Shown here piece by piece: positions 23,732 through 31,808 of a stretch of 34,515 bases of DNA. This DNA is from Beijerinckiaceae bacterium. Lineage in GTDB: Bacteria; Pseudomonadota; Alphaproteobacteria; Rhizobiales; Beijerinckiaceae. Location of the stretch: assembly GCA_004298435.1 (NCBI GenBank), contig SCSF01000137.1:1-34515 (forward strand), read 5' to 3'. A model generated the notes under the pieces. The model was not told the origin of the DNA, ran no database searches, and worked only from the letters and a program-made list of their open reading frames with translations. The translations under genes and the position numbers were made by a program. How positions within the stretch are numbered: position 1 is the first letter of the stretch; the number at the start of each line of letters is the position of its first letter.

Positions 23732-24490
23732 TCAGCCGCCAAGCAGCATGGAAAGGCTGAAAGCAGCAAGATTGTTTATCGCATGAAAAAAGATCGAGGC
23801 CCTGACGCTGCCTGTGCATTCGCGGACCGCGCCGAGCGCAAGGCCGATCGGGAACACTGCCAGCGCATAAAGATGCGTCCGCTCGTAATGAGCCGCCGCA
23901 AAAAGCGCCGAACTCACAAGCAGCGCCGGCCAGACGCCCCAACTGAACCGCAGGCCCGTGTAGAGCCAGCCGCGAAACACAAGTTCCTCGGTCACCGGCG
24001 CAAAAATCACCGCGAGAATGAAGAGAGCAGCGGCGGCGGCAGGGTCTGTCGGAATCGTCAATTGCTCCGGCGGATTTGACACGAAATGCGCGAGCACAGC
24101 ATTGGCGACAGCACTGTATACCAGCGCCACGATGATAATGATCCAGATGCGGCGATCCAGAAAACGAAATGGCCGCCAACCGATCAATTCGCGCCACCTG
24201 CTTTTCCCCTGCCATCTGGCGACAGCGAAAACGCCCGCGGCAACGCCGAAATAAACGACAAGAGAGAGGGCGACCAGAACCGCTCTTTCGCTACTGCCTT
24301 GTGCAAGAGCCCCCTGCATTGCAGCGTCGAGCCCCTGCCAGCCGACCGCGAGAGCGGCGACAGCGGCGGCGATGGCAACAACGAAAGCCGTCGCCATCAA
24401 GGTGAAGACGGTAATGCCGATCAATCCGAGGCACAGCGCGGCGAAATCCAAAGGTTTTGCGGTCCGGCTTTCATCGGGCGCGGCATCCAT
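23732..24490 (-). CDS. CPBP-family intramembrane glutamic endopeptidase
   Basis: A 252-residue membrane protein with about seven hydrophobic segments and the Abi/CPBP (Rce1-like) motifs: EELVFRG (motif 1, EExxxR), FAAAHYE (motif 2 His) and HAINN (motif 3 His) near the C-terminus. In bacteria members are linked to self-immunity or prenyl-protein-like processing, often with no known substrate. It is 23 bases upstream of thyA and probably co-transcribed. No bacteriocin gene is nearby, so the role remains open. Confidence 0.9.
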   Translation of the reverse strand: MDAAPDESRTAKPLDFAALCLGLIGITVFTLMATAFVVAIAAAVAALAVGWQGLDAAMQGALAQGSSERAVLVALSLVVYFGVAAGVFAVARWQGKSRWRELIGWRPFRFLDRRIWIIIIVALVYSAVANAVLAHFVSNPPEQLTIPTDPAAAAALFILAVIFAPVTEELVFRGWLYTGLRFSWGVWPALLVSSALFAAAHYERTHLYALAVFPIGLALGAVRECTGSVRASIFFHAINNLAAFSLSMLLGG

Positions 24491-24972
24491 TCACGACTCC
24501 ATTACGGCAGTCCGGGGCTTTACAGGGCGAGTCGCCGCCTGCCATTTCACAACAGGCACCCGCCTGCACCATGGCCGTGACTTGCGCAAGAGAGCGGATG
24601 CAAAAGACGGAATCAAGCCGTCATTGAATTAGATTCAATTTACTGGAACGCGATACATCACATAGTTCAAGGGGTATTCGGCTCCGGGGCTTTGCTGCGC
24701 AGCGGCGACAATAGACGCCGCACTCCCTCGCACTTCGAGGCTCACATCGCTCGCACCTCAGTGTGAGGGCAAGAGCACCCTCTCTCCTCATGCTGAGGAG
24801 CTTGCGCAGCAAGCGTCTCGAAGCACGAGCGTGCGCGTTCGATCCACAGCGCGAGCAAAGCCGGCCGCGCCGCAGAGTCTTGTGAATTAATCGCAAATCT
24901 CCCATGCCTCCTTTGCCCGCAGTGCAAGGATCGCTCTTTCTAATCTTCCTGTCTTTGCTTATATTCTCTTTC
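24491..24972. repeat. Intergenic region with a dispersed repeat, upstream of tmRNA
   Basis: No gene is supported over these 482 bases. Around 24786-24832 lies a repeat of a type common in Hyphomicrobiales: CCTCATGCTGAGGAGC, then a small hairpin CTTGC-GCA-GCAAG (24801-24813), then GTCTCGAAGCACGAG. The end of the region should hold the tmRNA promoter; TATATT at 24960-24965 is a possible -10 element but no clear -35 is seen. Confidence 0.6.
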
Positions 24973-25052
24973 GCCGCCTTGCGCGGCTATGGCGATAAAC
25001 GACATCGGAATAAGCTTTTCGGACCCGGGGGCGGTACCCGGCGCCTCCACCA
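24973..25052 (+). ncRNA. ssrA: tmRNA acceptor piece (two-piece, permuted gene)
   Basis: The tRNA-like 3' part of tmRNA, placed before the coding piece as in permuted alphaproteobacterial genes. It ends CGCCTCC-ACCA (25042-25052), and CGCCTCC pairs over seven bases (one G-U) with GGGGGCG at the start of the coding piece (25109-25115). A five-base stem CCGGG/CCCGG (25025-25041) lies where the T arm belongs. The left end is set loosely at a hairpin GCCGC/GCGGC (24973-24987). The loop between the two pieces (25053-25108) would be removed by processing. Confidence 0.85.
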
Positions 25053-25108
25053 AAGTTCACCTTATGATCCGGAATGATCCAATGGTGCGACACGAGTTGA
25101 ATTTTGGC

Positions 25109-25315
25109 GGGGGCGAAATAGGTTCGACGGGAAGTCTAAAGGATGATCTTTTGCCCGGCATGGTTCCGCCGTCATCGGGCCGAATCTATAGTTGCCAACG
25201 ACAACTATGCTCCGGTGGCCCTCGCTGCGTAATGCGGTGACGGTACCGATTCAAAGCCCTTGCAGTTAGCCCTGTAAGGCGGGGTTCGGAGGCACCTGGC
25301 AACAGAAGCCTCCAC
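25109..25315 (+). ncRNA. ssrA: tmRNA coding piece with proteolysis tag ANDNYAPVALAA
   Basis: The mRNA-like part of tmRNA, which rescues stalled ribosomes and marks the unfinished protein for ClpXP. It opens GGGGGCGAAATAGGTTCGACGGG, cut here as GGGGGCG...GGTTCGACGGG, as in known tmRNAs. The tag frame runs from the resume codon GCC at 25194 to TAA at 25230-25232, encoding ANDNYAPVALAA. Pseudoknot-forming sequence and a terminal hairpin GGAGGC/GCCTCC (25288-25313) follow. The tag ends LAA (ClpX recognition) and starts ANDNY (SspB recognition). sspB begins about 80 bases downstream. Any open reading frame longer than the tag through this stretch is not a protein gene. Confidence 0.93.
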
Positions 25316-25395
25316 TTTTGCACGCGCAGGATCGTGGAAGCCTTTTCGGAGCGCGATCGGGCGCAAGTTTCGACAGAATGCCTCGGAAAGCAAGA

Positions 25396-26016
25396 ATGGC
25401 GACCGATTTGATCCGCTATGACCTTCTTGTGCAGGACGCGCTTCGCAGCGTGGTGCGGCATGTGCTGGCGGAGGCGGCCCGCGACGGCCTGCCGAGCGAT
25501 CATCATTTTTTCATCAGTTTCCGGACCCAGGCGCCGGGCGTCCGGCTCTCGAGCCGCATGCGGGAGCAATATCCGCAGGAAATGACGATCGTGCTCCAGC
25601 ATCAGTTCTGGGATCTGGTCGTCGGCGAAGCGGGATTCGAGGTCGGTTTGTCATTTCACGGCAAATCAGAGACCCTGGCGATTCCTTTCACCGCCCTGAC
25701 CGGTTTTTTCGATCCGTCTGTCGATTTCGGCCTCAAATTCGAGGTGGATGCCTCTGCCGAAGGCCCCGCGGCGGCTACCTTGCCGCCAGCAGAAAAACAG
25801 GCCGCCTTTGCCGACCCAATGGCGCGTGCGCGTCTCTCGGCTGGCGACAAGGCGAAGCCTCGGGGCAGCGGCAGCGAGCCTGTGGAAATCGATCCGCCGA
25901 AAGCGCCTGATGAAGCCGCCAAGGCTCCTGCCCCCGCCGCCGAGGAGGCCGCAGCGCTCCAGCCCGCGAACGAGCCGAATGTCGTCTCCATCGACGCCTT
26001 CCGGAAGAAGCCGTGA
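25396..26016 (+). CDS. sspB: SspB-family ClpXP adaptor (alphaproteobacterial type)
   Basis: Adaptor that binds ssrA-tagged proteins and delivers them to ClpXP. The SspB fold covers residues 1-115: IRYDLLVQDALRSVVRHVLAEAA (cut as YDLLVQDALRSVVRHVL), HHFFISFRTQAPGVRLSSRMREQYPQEMTIVLQHQFWDL (cut as PQEMTIVLQHQFWDL) and LSFHGKSETLAIPFTALTGFFDPSV (cut as LAIPFTALTGFFDPSV). A long Ala/Pro-rich linker ends in VVSIDAFRKKP, likely the ClpX-docking tail. I use ATG 25396 with GGAAAG upstream; 25378 and 25318 are weaker. It directly follows the tmRNA gene and overlaps the next start. Confidence 0.92.
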   Translation: MATDLIRYDLLVQDALRSVVRHVLAEAARDGLPSDHHFFISFRTQAPGVRLSSRMREQYPQEMTIVLQHQFWDLVVGEAGFEVGLSFHGKSETLAIPFTALTGFFDPSVDFGLKFEVDASAEGPAAATLPPAEKQAAFADPMARARLSAGDKAKPRGSGSEPVEIDPPKAPDEAAKAPAPAAEEAAALQPANEPNVVSIDAFRKKP

Positions 26017-26201
26017 GTAGCGAGATCATCAATTTGCGCCGCGCGCGCAAAACGAAGCAGCGCGAAGCGAGGGCAGATGCCGCCGCTGAAAATCGCATAC
26101 GTTTCGGCCAGAGCAAGGCGCAGCGCGCATTGACGGCAGAGGCCGAGGCGCTTGCTACCCGCCGCTTCGAGGGGCATCGCCGCGAAACAGATGGCGACTG
26201 A
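26013..26201 (+). CDS. DUF4169 small basic protein
   Basis: A 62-residue Arg/Ala-rich protein of the DUF4169 family: it opens EIINLRRARKTKQREARADAAAENRIRFG (cut as EIINLRRARKTKQREA) and closes ALATRRFEGHRRETDGD, both typical. It is predicted helical and has no known function. The GTG start overlaps the sspB stop by four bases, and the next gene begins inside its 3' end, so the three genes are coupled. Confidence 0.88.
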   Translation: MSSEIINLRRARKTKQREARADAAAENRIRFGQSKAQRALTAEAEALATRRFEGHRRETDGD

Positions 26202-26451
26202 GACACAGCCGGCAAAAGCCACGCCCTATGCGGTTTCCAAACGCTCCCTCGCGATTGCCGGACACAGGACGAGCATTTCGCTGGAAGAGGCTTTCTGGAA
26301 CGAGTTGAGGCAACTCGCCCGAAGCCGCGACATTTCTACTGCGGCTCTCGTCGCCGAGATCGATGCCGCGCGCGGCGAGGCAAACCTCTCATCTGCAATT
26401 CGCGTCTTCGTGCTTACCTCGCTGAAGCAAGGCACTTCATTGGCAAAATAG
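26191..26451 (+). CDS. Ribbon-helix-helix domain protein (RHH_4 type)
   Basis: An 86-residue protein with the RHH_4 domain: KRSLAIAGHRTSISLEEAFWNELRQLA (cut as RSLAIAGHRTSISLEEAFW), ISTAALVAEIDAAR and NLSSAIRVFVL. The ribbon strand would contact DNA, so it may be a small transcription factor. Start at ATG 26191 (MATETQP), which overlaps the DUF4169 gene by eleven bases; the longer frame from 26152 is less likely. Family pairing with DUF4169 behind sspB is common in the order. Target unknown. Confidence 0.88.
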   Translation: MATETQPAKATPYAVSKRSLAIAGHRTSISLEEAFWNELRQLARSRDISTAALVAEIDAARGEANLSSAIRVFVLTSLKQGTSLAK

Positions 26452-26610
26452 TTCCTTCTCCCCATAAGCGCAGCGATGGGGAGAGGGTTAGGGTGAGGGG
26501 CCAGGGGATTGGTCGCGATCAAGCAATTGCGTTCGACAGCCCATTCTGAATCGCAGAAACAACTCACCCTGCCCCTCACCTTACCTCTCCCCGTAAACGG
26601 GGAGAGGAGC
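26452..26610. repeat. CTCCCC-type palindromic intergenic repeat, copy 2
   Basis: The left part CCTTCTCCCC...GGGGAGAGGG and the right part CCTCTCCCCGTAAACGGGGAGAGG are hairpins, with GGGTGAGGGG and CTCACCCTGCCCCTCACC as inverted inner flanks. It has the same layout as the repeat at 21607-21772. It sits between the convergent RHH and AsmA genes and may terminate both transcripts. Confidence 0.7.
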
Positions 26611-26626
26611 GGACACGCTGTTCTTT

Positions 26627-29600
26627 CTAAAATCGCCCTTCGCTCAAGGGATCGTTGACGGGTCCCGGCAATGCCGGGGCTTGCGCCGCAGGCGGCGGGA
26701 GCGGCCGTCTGATGATCGGCGAATGATTGCCGGGGTGCAGCGGCACCGCCTGAGCCCTGCGCTTTGCGCTCGGCCGCTCAATTCGCAAAGGCGCCGCCGC
26801 GCCAGCCGGAGCGGCTTTCTCTTTTTTGGTTTTGTCCTTCGCCGTTGGCTGGATCGCGGGGACGGATGGCGATTTCTCCGCCGCCGCATTCAGATTTGCC
26901 GCGCGCTCGGCCTCTTCTTTGGCTTTCGTGCGCTCCTGTTCGCGCCGGCGTTCCGATTTGTGTCTGTTATAGAAGAACGCCTGCTCGTGGATGTCGAATT
27001 CCTGCGCCTGTATGCGGGCGTTTTCCCGCGCAATCGCGCGCGCCGCGAGCGTATTGACGAAGATGCCGGATTCGATAGTGCGCGTCGGATTGTTCAGCGC
27101 TCCAGCCGACACGAGATTGATCGAGGGGGGCGGGCCATTCCAGTCCTTTGGCAAATCCACAAGCGTCAAATGGCTGCGCTGATCGAGCGAAAGCCTGTCG
27201 ATGTCCAGACTCGCCTGCAAAGTTTCCTCAATGCTGGAGTCGAGTCTTTTCGGCTTCATCCCTTTCGGCGTCAGCCGCAACGTGCCGGCTGCCAATCCCG
27301 CCTCGAACGTCATGCTGCCGAGATGCGACGCACCCTTGTCCAGTTCCGCCAATAACGTTCGATCGACCTCGTCAGGATCGAGACTCATATCGTCGTCCTC
27401 GATCGATTTGAAGACGCGCTGCATGCCGCCCGGATCCGTACGCGGCAAAACAAGATTGGCGAAGGTGAGCGTGCCGGATCCGGCGAGGCCGGAAATCATC
27501 GCAGCCGCACTGTCTCCGGTGCCTGCGAAATCGAGTTCGCCACTCAGTTTCCCGCGCAGGCTTGGCAGGGCAAGATCATAGTCCTTGAGTTTCACCTGGC
27601 CCGAGGCGGCAGCCGTCGCCCCATTGCGGCGCAAAGTGAGATCAGCCGCAAGCGTACCGTCGCCGAGCTTCATCGCAACATTGCGCAGCGTCATCTTGAA
27701 GCCGGTGCGGCGGCCCGAAATCGCAAGACCGAAGCGTGCGTCGCTACCCGAAATCTGCGGCAGAAGATCGAGGCTTTTCGCATGCAGGGCGAGATCGATG
27801 GGCGGCAGATCGAGCATCGCGGAGCCGAACTTGTGGCTCGACCAGAGCGCACCGGCCTTCGGCGCAGACATCTGGCCAAAACCCGTTGCGAGAAGTGTAG
27901 CGAGTGAGAGTTGACCGGTGTCGAGCGAGCCCGTCACACGATTTTTCGCCGCATCATAAGTGAGATTTCCGGCAATCCGATCATCCGCGAAAGTGCCGGA
28001 CAGATCCCGCAGAACAACACCGCTCGCGTCCGCATCGACATCGGCTTTCACATCGGCTGGAAGGCGCATAACCGGATCGGGAAAAGCCAGCCCCGTAGCC
28101 TCAAGCAACGGCGTCAGCGCAGCGCTCGTCATATGCACCTTGCCTGCCGCATGCGGCGAGGCGGAGCCGAGTTCGACGTTGCCGGTAAATGCTGCACGCG
28201 TGTCCGCCAGCACGGCTGTCGCCTGCGTCGTGAAGCCCTTGCCGAGATTGCCGTTCGCCGTGATTGCGATATGCCCTGTCCCGAAGCCATGCAACGGCAG
28301 CACCGCAAATCCGAGCTGGTGAATAAGGGCAAGGCCATCGCCGGAATCGAGTTGTGCGGTGAGGCTGAGATCGGCGGGCGCCCCTTCGCCGGATGCGGGG
28401 GCTTTCGATGAGAGTTTAGCTGCGATCTTTGTTCCTCCGGTCGTCCCTGTCATATCGAGACCGGACAAAACGATCGTATTTTGCGGACCCATGCGGCCTT
28501 GCGCCGTAAATTTCGCATGGATCGGAGAGAGTTCCGCGGCGCGCGCCAAAATCATATCGGTCACACGGCCAGGCGCCAGGCGATGCAGCAGCGCCGCGGC
28601 GGCCTCAAGTTTCTTGCTATCGACCGTGCCAGCCATATCGCCTGACTGACCGTCCCAATTGCCATGCAAAGCAATATCGGCGCCGCCAAGCCCCGTCACC
28701 GTAAACTGGTCGAGCCGCGCATGCCGCCCGGTCTTTTCCAGTTTCAGATGGATATGACCGGTTTCAAGCCCGCCCTCGCTGCCTATCTTTGCGGCCTGCG
28801 CGTCGAAACGCAATGAGAGATCCGTAGGCTTTGTCCATCGGGCAAAGCTCGTCACATCCGGAACGCTATCGAGATCCAGACGAGGCACGGACACATCCGC
28901 GAAAAATCGCGCCGCGTCGCTCCCGACCGACTTTGTGTAAGCCACTGTGCCGGACAGATTCGACGGCCCCAGTCTCAGCGCGAGGTCTTGCACGACGAAG
29001 CCGACGCCAGAGAGATTGGCAAGGCCGGAAACATCGAAGGGTTGTTGTGGCAAGGCGGCAAGCCAAAATTTGTCTTGTGGCAGGTTTGCCATGAGCCATG
29101 TCTTCAGCCGTGCGACGTCACGGCTTCCCGCTTCGACATCGCCCTTGAAGCCTGCGGCAGCGCCTGTCTCCACCTTGCCTTCAAGATGCAAATGCGAGCG
29201 GCCCGGCCCACTCGCGTCGAATTTCAGGCCGAGGCTTTGTCCGCCCGCGAGCGACAGCTCTCCGGAAAGACCGCTTAAGGAGTCGCCGCCAAGAATGGCC
29301 GTGGCAACGGACCAGCCGAGCTTCAGCGGCATGCCATTGCCAATCGGGCTGTCGGAGCTCATAGCCTTGGTGATTGCGCGCTCGAGCTGCTGCATGGCTG
29401 GCGGCGAACCCTTCGCATTCAAGAGCCGGTCCAGATCAATCTGATGCGCCTTGAGCGTCGCATTGATCCGCGGCTCTCTGCCGAATGCAAACCGGGCGGC
29501 GCCATTCAAGCTCATACCGCGATCGGCGCCGCCGAGTTGAAGATCGAGATTATCGATAGCAGCCTTCCGAAGGCTCCCCGTAAGCTTGCCGGACGCCTGC

Positions 29601-30346
29601 CAGGGCAGCGCGATTGCGCCGCTCAAATTGCCGGCGAGCGTGATCTGGCCGGAAACCGAAGGCAGGCTCGACTTGGCAAAGACGAGAGCGGCATCGAGAT
29701 CGGCGCGCGGATGCTGCTCGTTTCCGTTGAGGATGAGCTTGAAGTGCATGCGATCGCCGTTACGCTCGCCGCTTCCAAAATGAAACGATGTCGCTTGTCC
29801 ATTGACGGCAAAATGGCCCTCCGCCTTGAACGGACCCGAAAGAGAGCCCGCCTCGGCGCTCAACGAAATATCCGTGGCGGCGTAGCTTCGTCCGGTCGCC
29901 GGATCATTGAGGCTCAGGCTGCCGTCTTCAACCGAGATGCGCTCGAAACGCATGGACCCCGTCAAATGCCGCAGCGGCGGCCCGAGCGGCAGGGCATCAT
30001 CCTTGATCGTGAGTGCCAGTTGCGGGCGCACCAGCTTCGCCTCGACGAAATCGACTTCGCCGCGAAGCAGCGCCGGCAGGGCGATTTCGAGCTGAACCGC
30101 GTCGGCTTTGATCTCAGGCCCCGCTGTGGGCGAGCCAATTTCGACATCGGCAAGCCGCAGATAGGGCGTCGGCAACAGTTTGAGGTCGATTGTGCCACGA
30201 ATTTTCACGGGCCGCGCCAGAACTTCCGAAAGCTGCGACTCGACCAGCCCGCGCTCGGCGTCCCAGTTGACGAAATAGGGCACGACGAGCGCGGCGCTCA
30301 AAACGAGAATCAGGAGTCCGGCAAGGACGGTCAGACTTTCGCGCAA
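26627..30346 (-). CDS. AsmA-family outer-membrane biogenesis protein
   Basis: A 1239-residue envelope protein of the AsmA superfamily, thought to bridge the periplasm and help move lipids or assemble the outer membrane. It has one N-terminal membrane segment (about residues 7-27: VLAGLLILVLSAALVVPYF), then VNWDAERGLVESQLSEVLARPVKIRGTIDLKLLPTPYLRLADVEIG (cut as PVKIRGTIDLKLLP), the AsmA signature, then long beta-rich repeats. The end has the AsmA C-terminal segment (SGLAGSGTLTFANLVLP), then a charged coiled coil (about residues 1125-1160) and a Pro-rich tail. It is long for the family, whose members vary widely. It stands alone, followed by a palindromic repeat. Confidence 0.92.
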   Translation of the reverse strand: MRESLTVLAGLLILVLSAALVVPYFVNWDAERGLVESQLSEVLARPVKIRGTIDLKLLPTPYLRLADVEIGSPTAGPEIKADAVQLEIALPALLRGEVDFVEAKLVRPQLALTIKDDALPLGPPLRHLTGSMRFERISVEDGSLSLNDPATGRSYAATDISLSAEAGSLSGPFKAEGHFAVNGQATSFHFGSGERNGDRMHFKLILNGNEQHPRADLDAALVFAKSSLPSVSGQITLAGNLSGAIALPWQASGKLTGSLRKAAIDNLDLQLGGADRGMSLNGAARFAFGREPRINATLKAHQIDLDRLLNAKGSPPAMQQLERAITKAMSSDSPIGNGMPLKLGWSVATAILGGDSLSGLSGELSLAGGQSLGLKFDASGPGRSHLHLEGKVETGAAAGFKGDVEAGSRDVARLKTWLMANLPQDKFWLAALPQQPFDVSGLANLSGVGFVVQDLALRLGPSNLSGTVAYTKSVGSDAARFFADVSVPRLDLDSVPDVTSFARWTKPTDLSLRFDAQAAKIGSEGGLETGHIHLKLEKTGRHARLDQFTVTGLGGADIALHGNWDGQSGDMAGTVDSKKLEAAAALLHRLAPGRVTDMILARAAELSPIHAKFTAQGRMGPQNTIVLSGLDMTGTTGGTKIAAKLSSKAPASGEGAPADLSLTAQLDSGDGLALIHQLGFAVLPLHGFGTGHIAITANGNLGKGFTTQATAVLADTRAAFTGNVELGSASPHAAGKVHMTSAALTPLLEATGLAFPDPVMRLPADVKADVDADASGVVLRDLSGTFADDRIAGNLTYDAAKNRVTGSLDTGQLSLATLLATGFGQMSAPKAGALWSSHKFGSAMLDLPPIDLALHAKSLDLLPQISGSDARFGLAISGRRTGFKMTLRNVAMKLGDGTLAADLTLRRNGATAAASGQVKLKDYDLALPSLRGKLSGELDFAGTGDSAAAMISGLAGSGTLTFANLVLPRTDPGGMQRVFKSIEDDDMSLDPDEVDRTLLAELDKGASHLGSMTFEAGLAAGTLRLTPKGMKPKRLDSSIEETLQASLDIDRLSLDQRSHLTLVDLPKDWNGPPPSINLVSAGALNNPTRTIESGIFVNTLAARAIARENARIQAQEFDIHEQAFFYNRHKSERRREQERTKAKEEAERAANLNAAAEKSPSVPAIQPTAKDKTKKEKAAPAGAAAPLRIERPSAKRRAQAVPLHPGNHSPIIRRPLPPPAAQAPALPGPVNDPLSEGRF

Positions 30347-30490
30347 ATTGCTCGGGCCGTTGTGAATGGATGCACGTTAAGGTCCGCAGTTTAAATGAAA
30401 TTCTCCCCTTGTTCACGCATGAATGCGTAGCGCGGCGAGAATAGCGCTATAAGCCGAAACCACGGACAATTCAGGCGGGTCTGCCCGGGA

Positions 30491-31051
30491 CTATCCCGAA
30501 AAGCCGCCGGCATCGAGAAATGCCTGCTCTTCAGGCGTCGTTGTACGCCCAAGCGTCGCATTTCGGTGCGGAAAACGGCCAAACCGCGCGATGATGTCGA
30601 AATGCAACAGGCTGAAGCGCGAGCCATCCTCGTCGTTCGCGACGCGGCAGAGATCGAGGCAACGTTGCTGATCCGCGAGTCGCTCGGAGTGCATGAAGGG
30701 CAGGTAGAAGAGCCGTTTCCACGGAGTCTCGAATTTCAGATCATCGCGCCGCGCCATCGCCCGCTCCGCCACGCCGCGCGCCAGAAGGTCGGTCGCGAAG
30801 GCATGCGGCGAACCACGGAACATATTGCGCGGGAACTGGTCGAGCAGAAGCAAAAGCGCCAGCATGCCTTCCGCATCAGTTTCCCAATCCGCCAGTTGTC
30901 GGCGCGCCGCCAATTCATGCGCCGCGAGCCAACGCTCCCGGATTTGCGCATCGAAGGCCGGATCGCTGGCAAACCAGCGGTCGACTCCCGCCTCCTTCCA
31001 GAATTTGATGACATCGCCCGGGGCGGAAGCTGGCGTAGTGAAAGCTGGCAT
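30491..31051 (-). CDS. DUF924 family protein
   Basis: A 186-residue all-helical soluble protein of the DUF924 (TPR-like) family. Family signatures are VIKFWKEAGVDRWFASDPAFD, cut as KFWKEAGVDRWFASD, ALLLLLDQFPRNMFRGSPHAFATD, cut as LLLLLDQFPRNMFRG, LFYLPFMHSE, and ARFGRFPHRNATLGR with the RFPHRN motif. No enzymatic function is established that I know of. It lies between AsmA and a divergent GNAT gene with no obvious operon partner. Confidence 0.9.
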   Translation of the reverse strand: MPAFTTPASAPGDVIKFWKEAGVDRWFASDPAFDAQIRERWLAAHELAARRQLADWETDAEGMLALLLLLDQFPRNMFRGSPHAFATDLLARGVAERAMARRDDLKFETPWKRLFYLPFMHSERLADQQRCLDLCRVANDEDGSRFSLLHFDIIARFGRFPHRNATLGRTTTPEEQAFLDAGGFSG

Positions 31052-31256
31052 GATGAATTCCGGATACGAACATACTTTGGCTGCGGAATTATAGCGTCTT
31101 CAGCGAGTTGGCCGCCAGTTCGCATAAAGAAACGCTCTAACGAAATCTGCCCATCTTCGCAGGGTTAGCGAAGGCTTGCCAGTCAGAGCCCCGCGACTTA
31201 TGCAATTCGGCCGCCGCCCGGAGAAAGATCGAACGCGCGACGCCCGAGGATCCGGC

Positions 31257-31808
31257 ATGCCTTCAATCGAAAACCTGCTTCTGCGCGATTGTGAAGAGGG
31301 CGATATTCCTTCCATCGCGGCAATCTATGATCATGCCGTCCTGACTTCTCTGGCCACATTCGAGATCGTGCCGCCCGGCGAAGCGGAAATGAAGAACAGG
31401 TGGCGCAGCATCACTATCGATCATTTCCCGTTCATCGTGGCCGAAGAGGACCGCAAGATCCTCGGTTTCGCTTATGCAAGCGCCTATCGAACCCGGGTAG
31501 CCTATGACAACACAGTTGAAAACTCGATCTATGTGCGTGATGGCTTTCATGGAAAGGGAATCGGCGCCAGGCTCCTCGGCCGTCTCGTCTCCGAAACTAC
31601 CGCCCTCGATTTCCGGCAGATGATCGCGGTAATCGGCGACAGCAATAACAAAGCCTCGATAGGGCTACACGAAAAGCTGGGCTTCACCCGGATTGGAATC
31701 ATGCGCTCCGTTGGGTGGAAACATGGGCGCTGGCTGGACGTCGTGCTTATGCAGCGCGCGCTTGGACCCGGCGACACGATGCCGGGGCGTTACAGCGTTT
31801 CTACCTGA
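31257..31808 (+). CDS. GNAT N-acetyltransferase (phosphinothricin/methionine-sulfoximine acetyltransferase-like)
   Basis: A 183-residue GNAT enzyme close to the Pat/YncA group, which acetylates amino acids such as phosphinothricin or methionine sulfoximine with acetyl-CoA. Features: LLLRDCEEGDIPSIAAIYDHAV at the start (cut as LRDCEEGDIPSIAAIYDHA), SIYVRDGFHGKGIGARLL holding the acetyl-CoA loop GFHGKGIGARLL, and GDSNNKASIGLHEKLGFTRIG (cut as NKASIGLHEKLGFTRIG). GAGGA precedes ATG 31257 by six bases; the longer frame from 31176 lacks a good site. Its 3' end overlaps the convergent FkbM-like gene by eight bases. Confidence 0.9.
   Translation: MPSIENLLLRDCEEGDIPSIAAIYDHAVLTSLATFEIVPPGEAEMKNRWRSITIDHFPFIVAEEDRKILGFAYASAYRTRVAYDNTVENSIYVRDGFHGKGIGARLLGRLVSETTALDFRQMIAVIGDSNNKASIGLHEKLGFTRIGIMRSVGWKHGRWLDVVLMQRALGPGDTMPGRYSVST

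Noticed and set aside
23709-24215. N-terminal extension of thymidylate synthase
   Set aside because: It overlaps the CPBP protease gene in another frame; MQAYLDLL is the normal start of ThyA.
24989-25240. 83-residue open frame in the tmRNA region
   Set aside because: It crosses both tmRNA pieces and the processed loop; the RNA structure and tag explain the sequence better.
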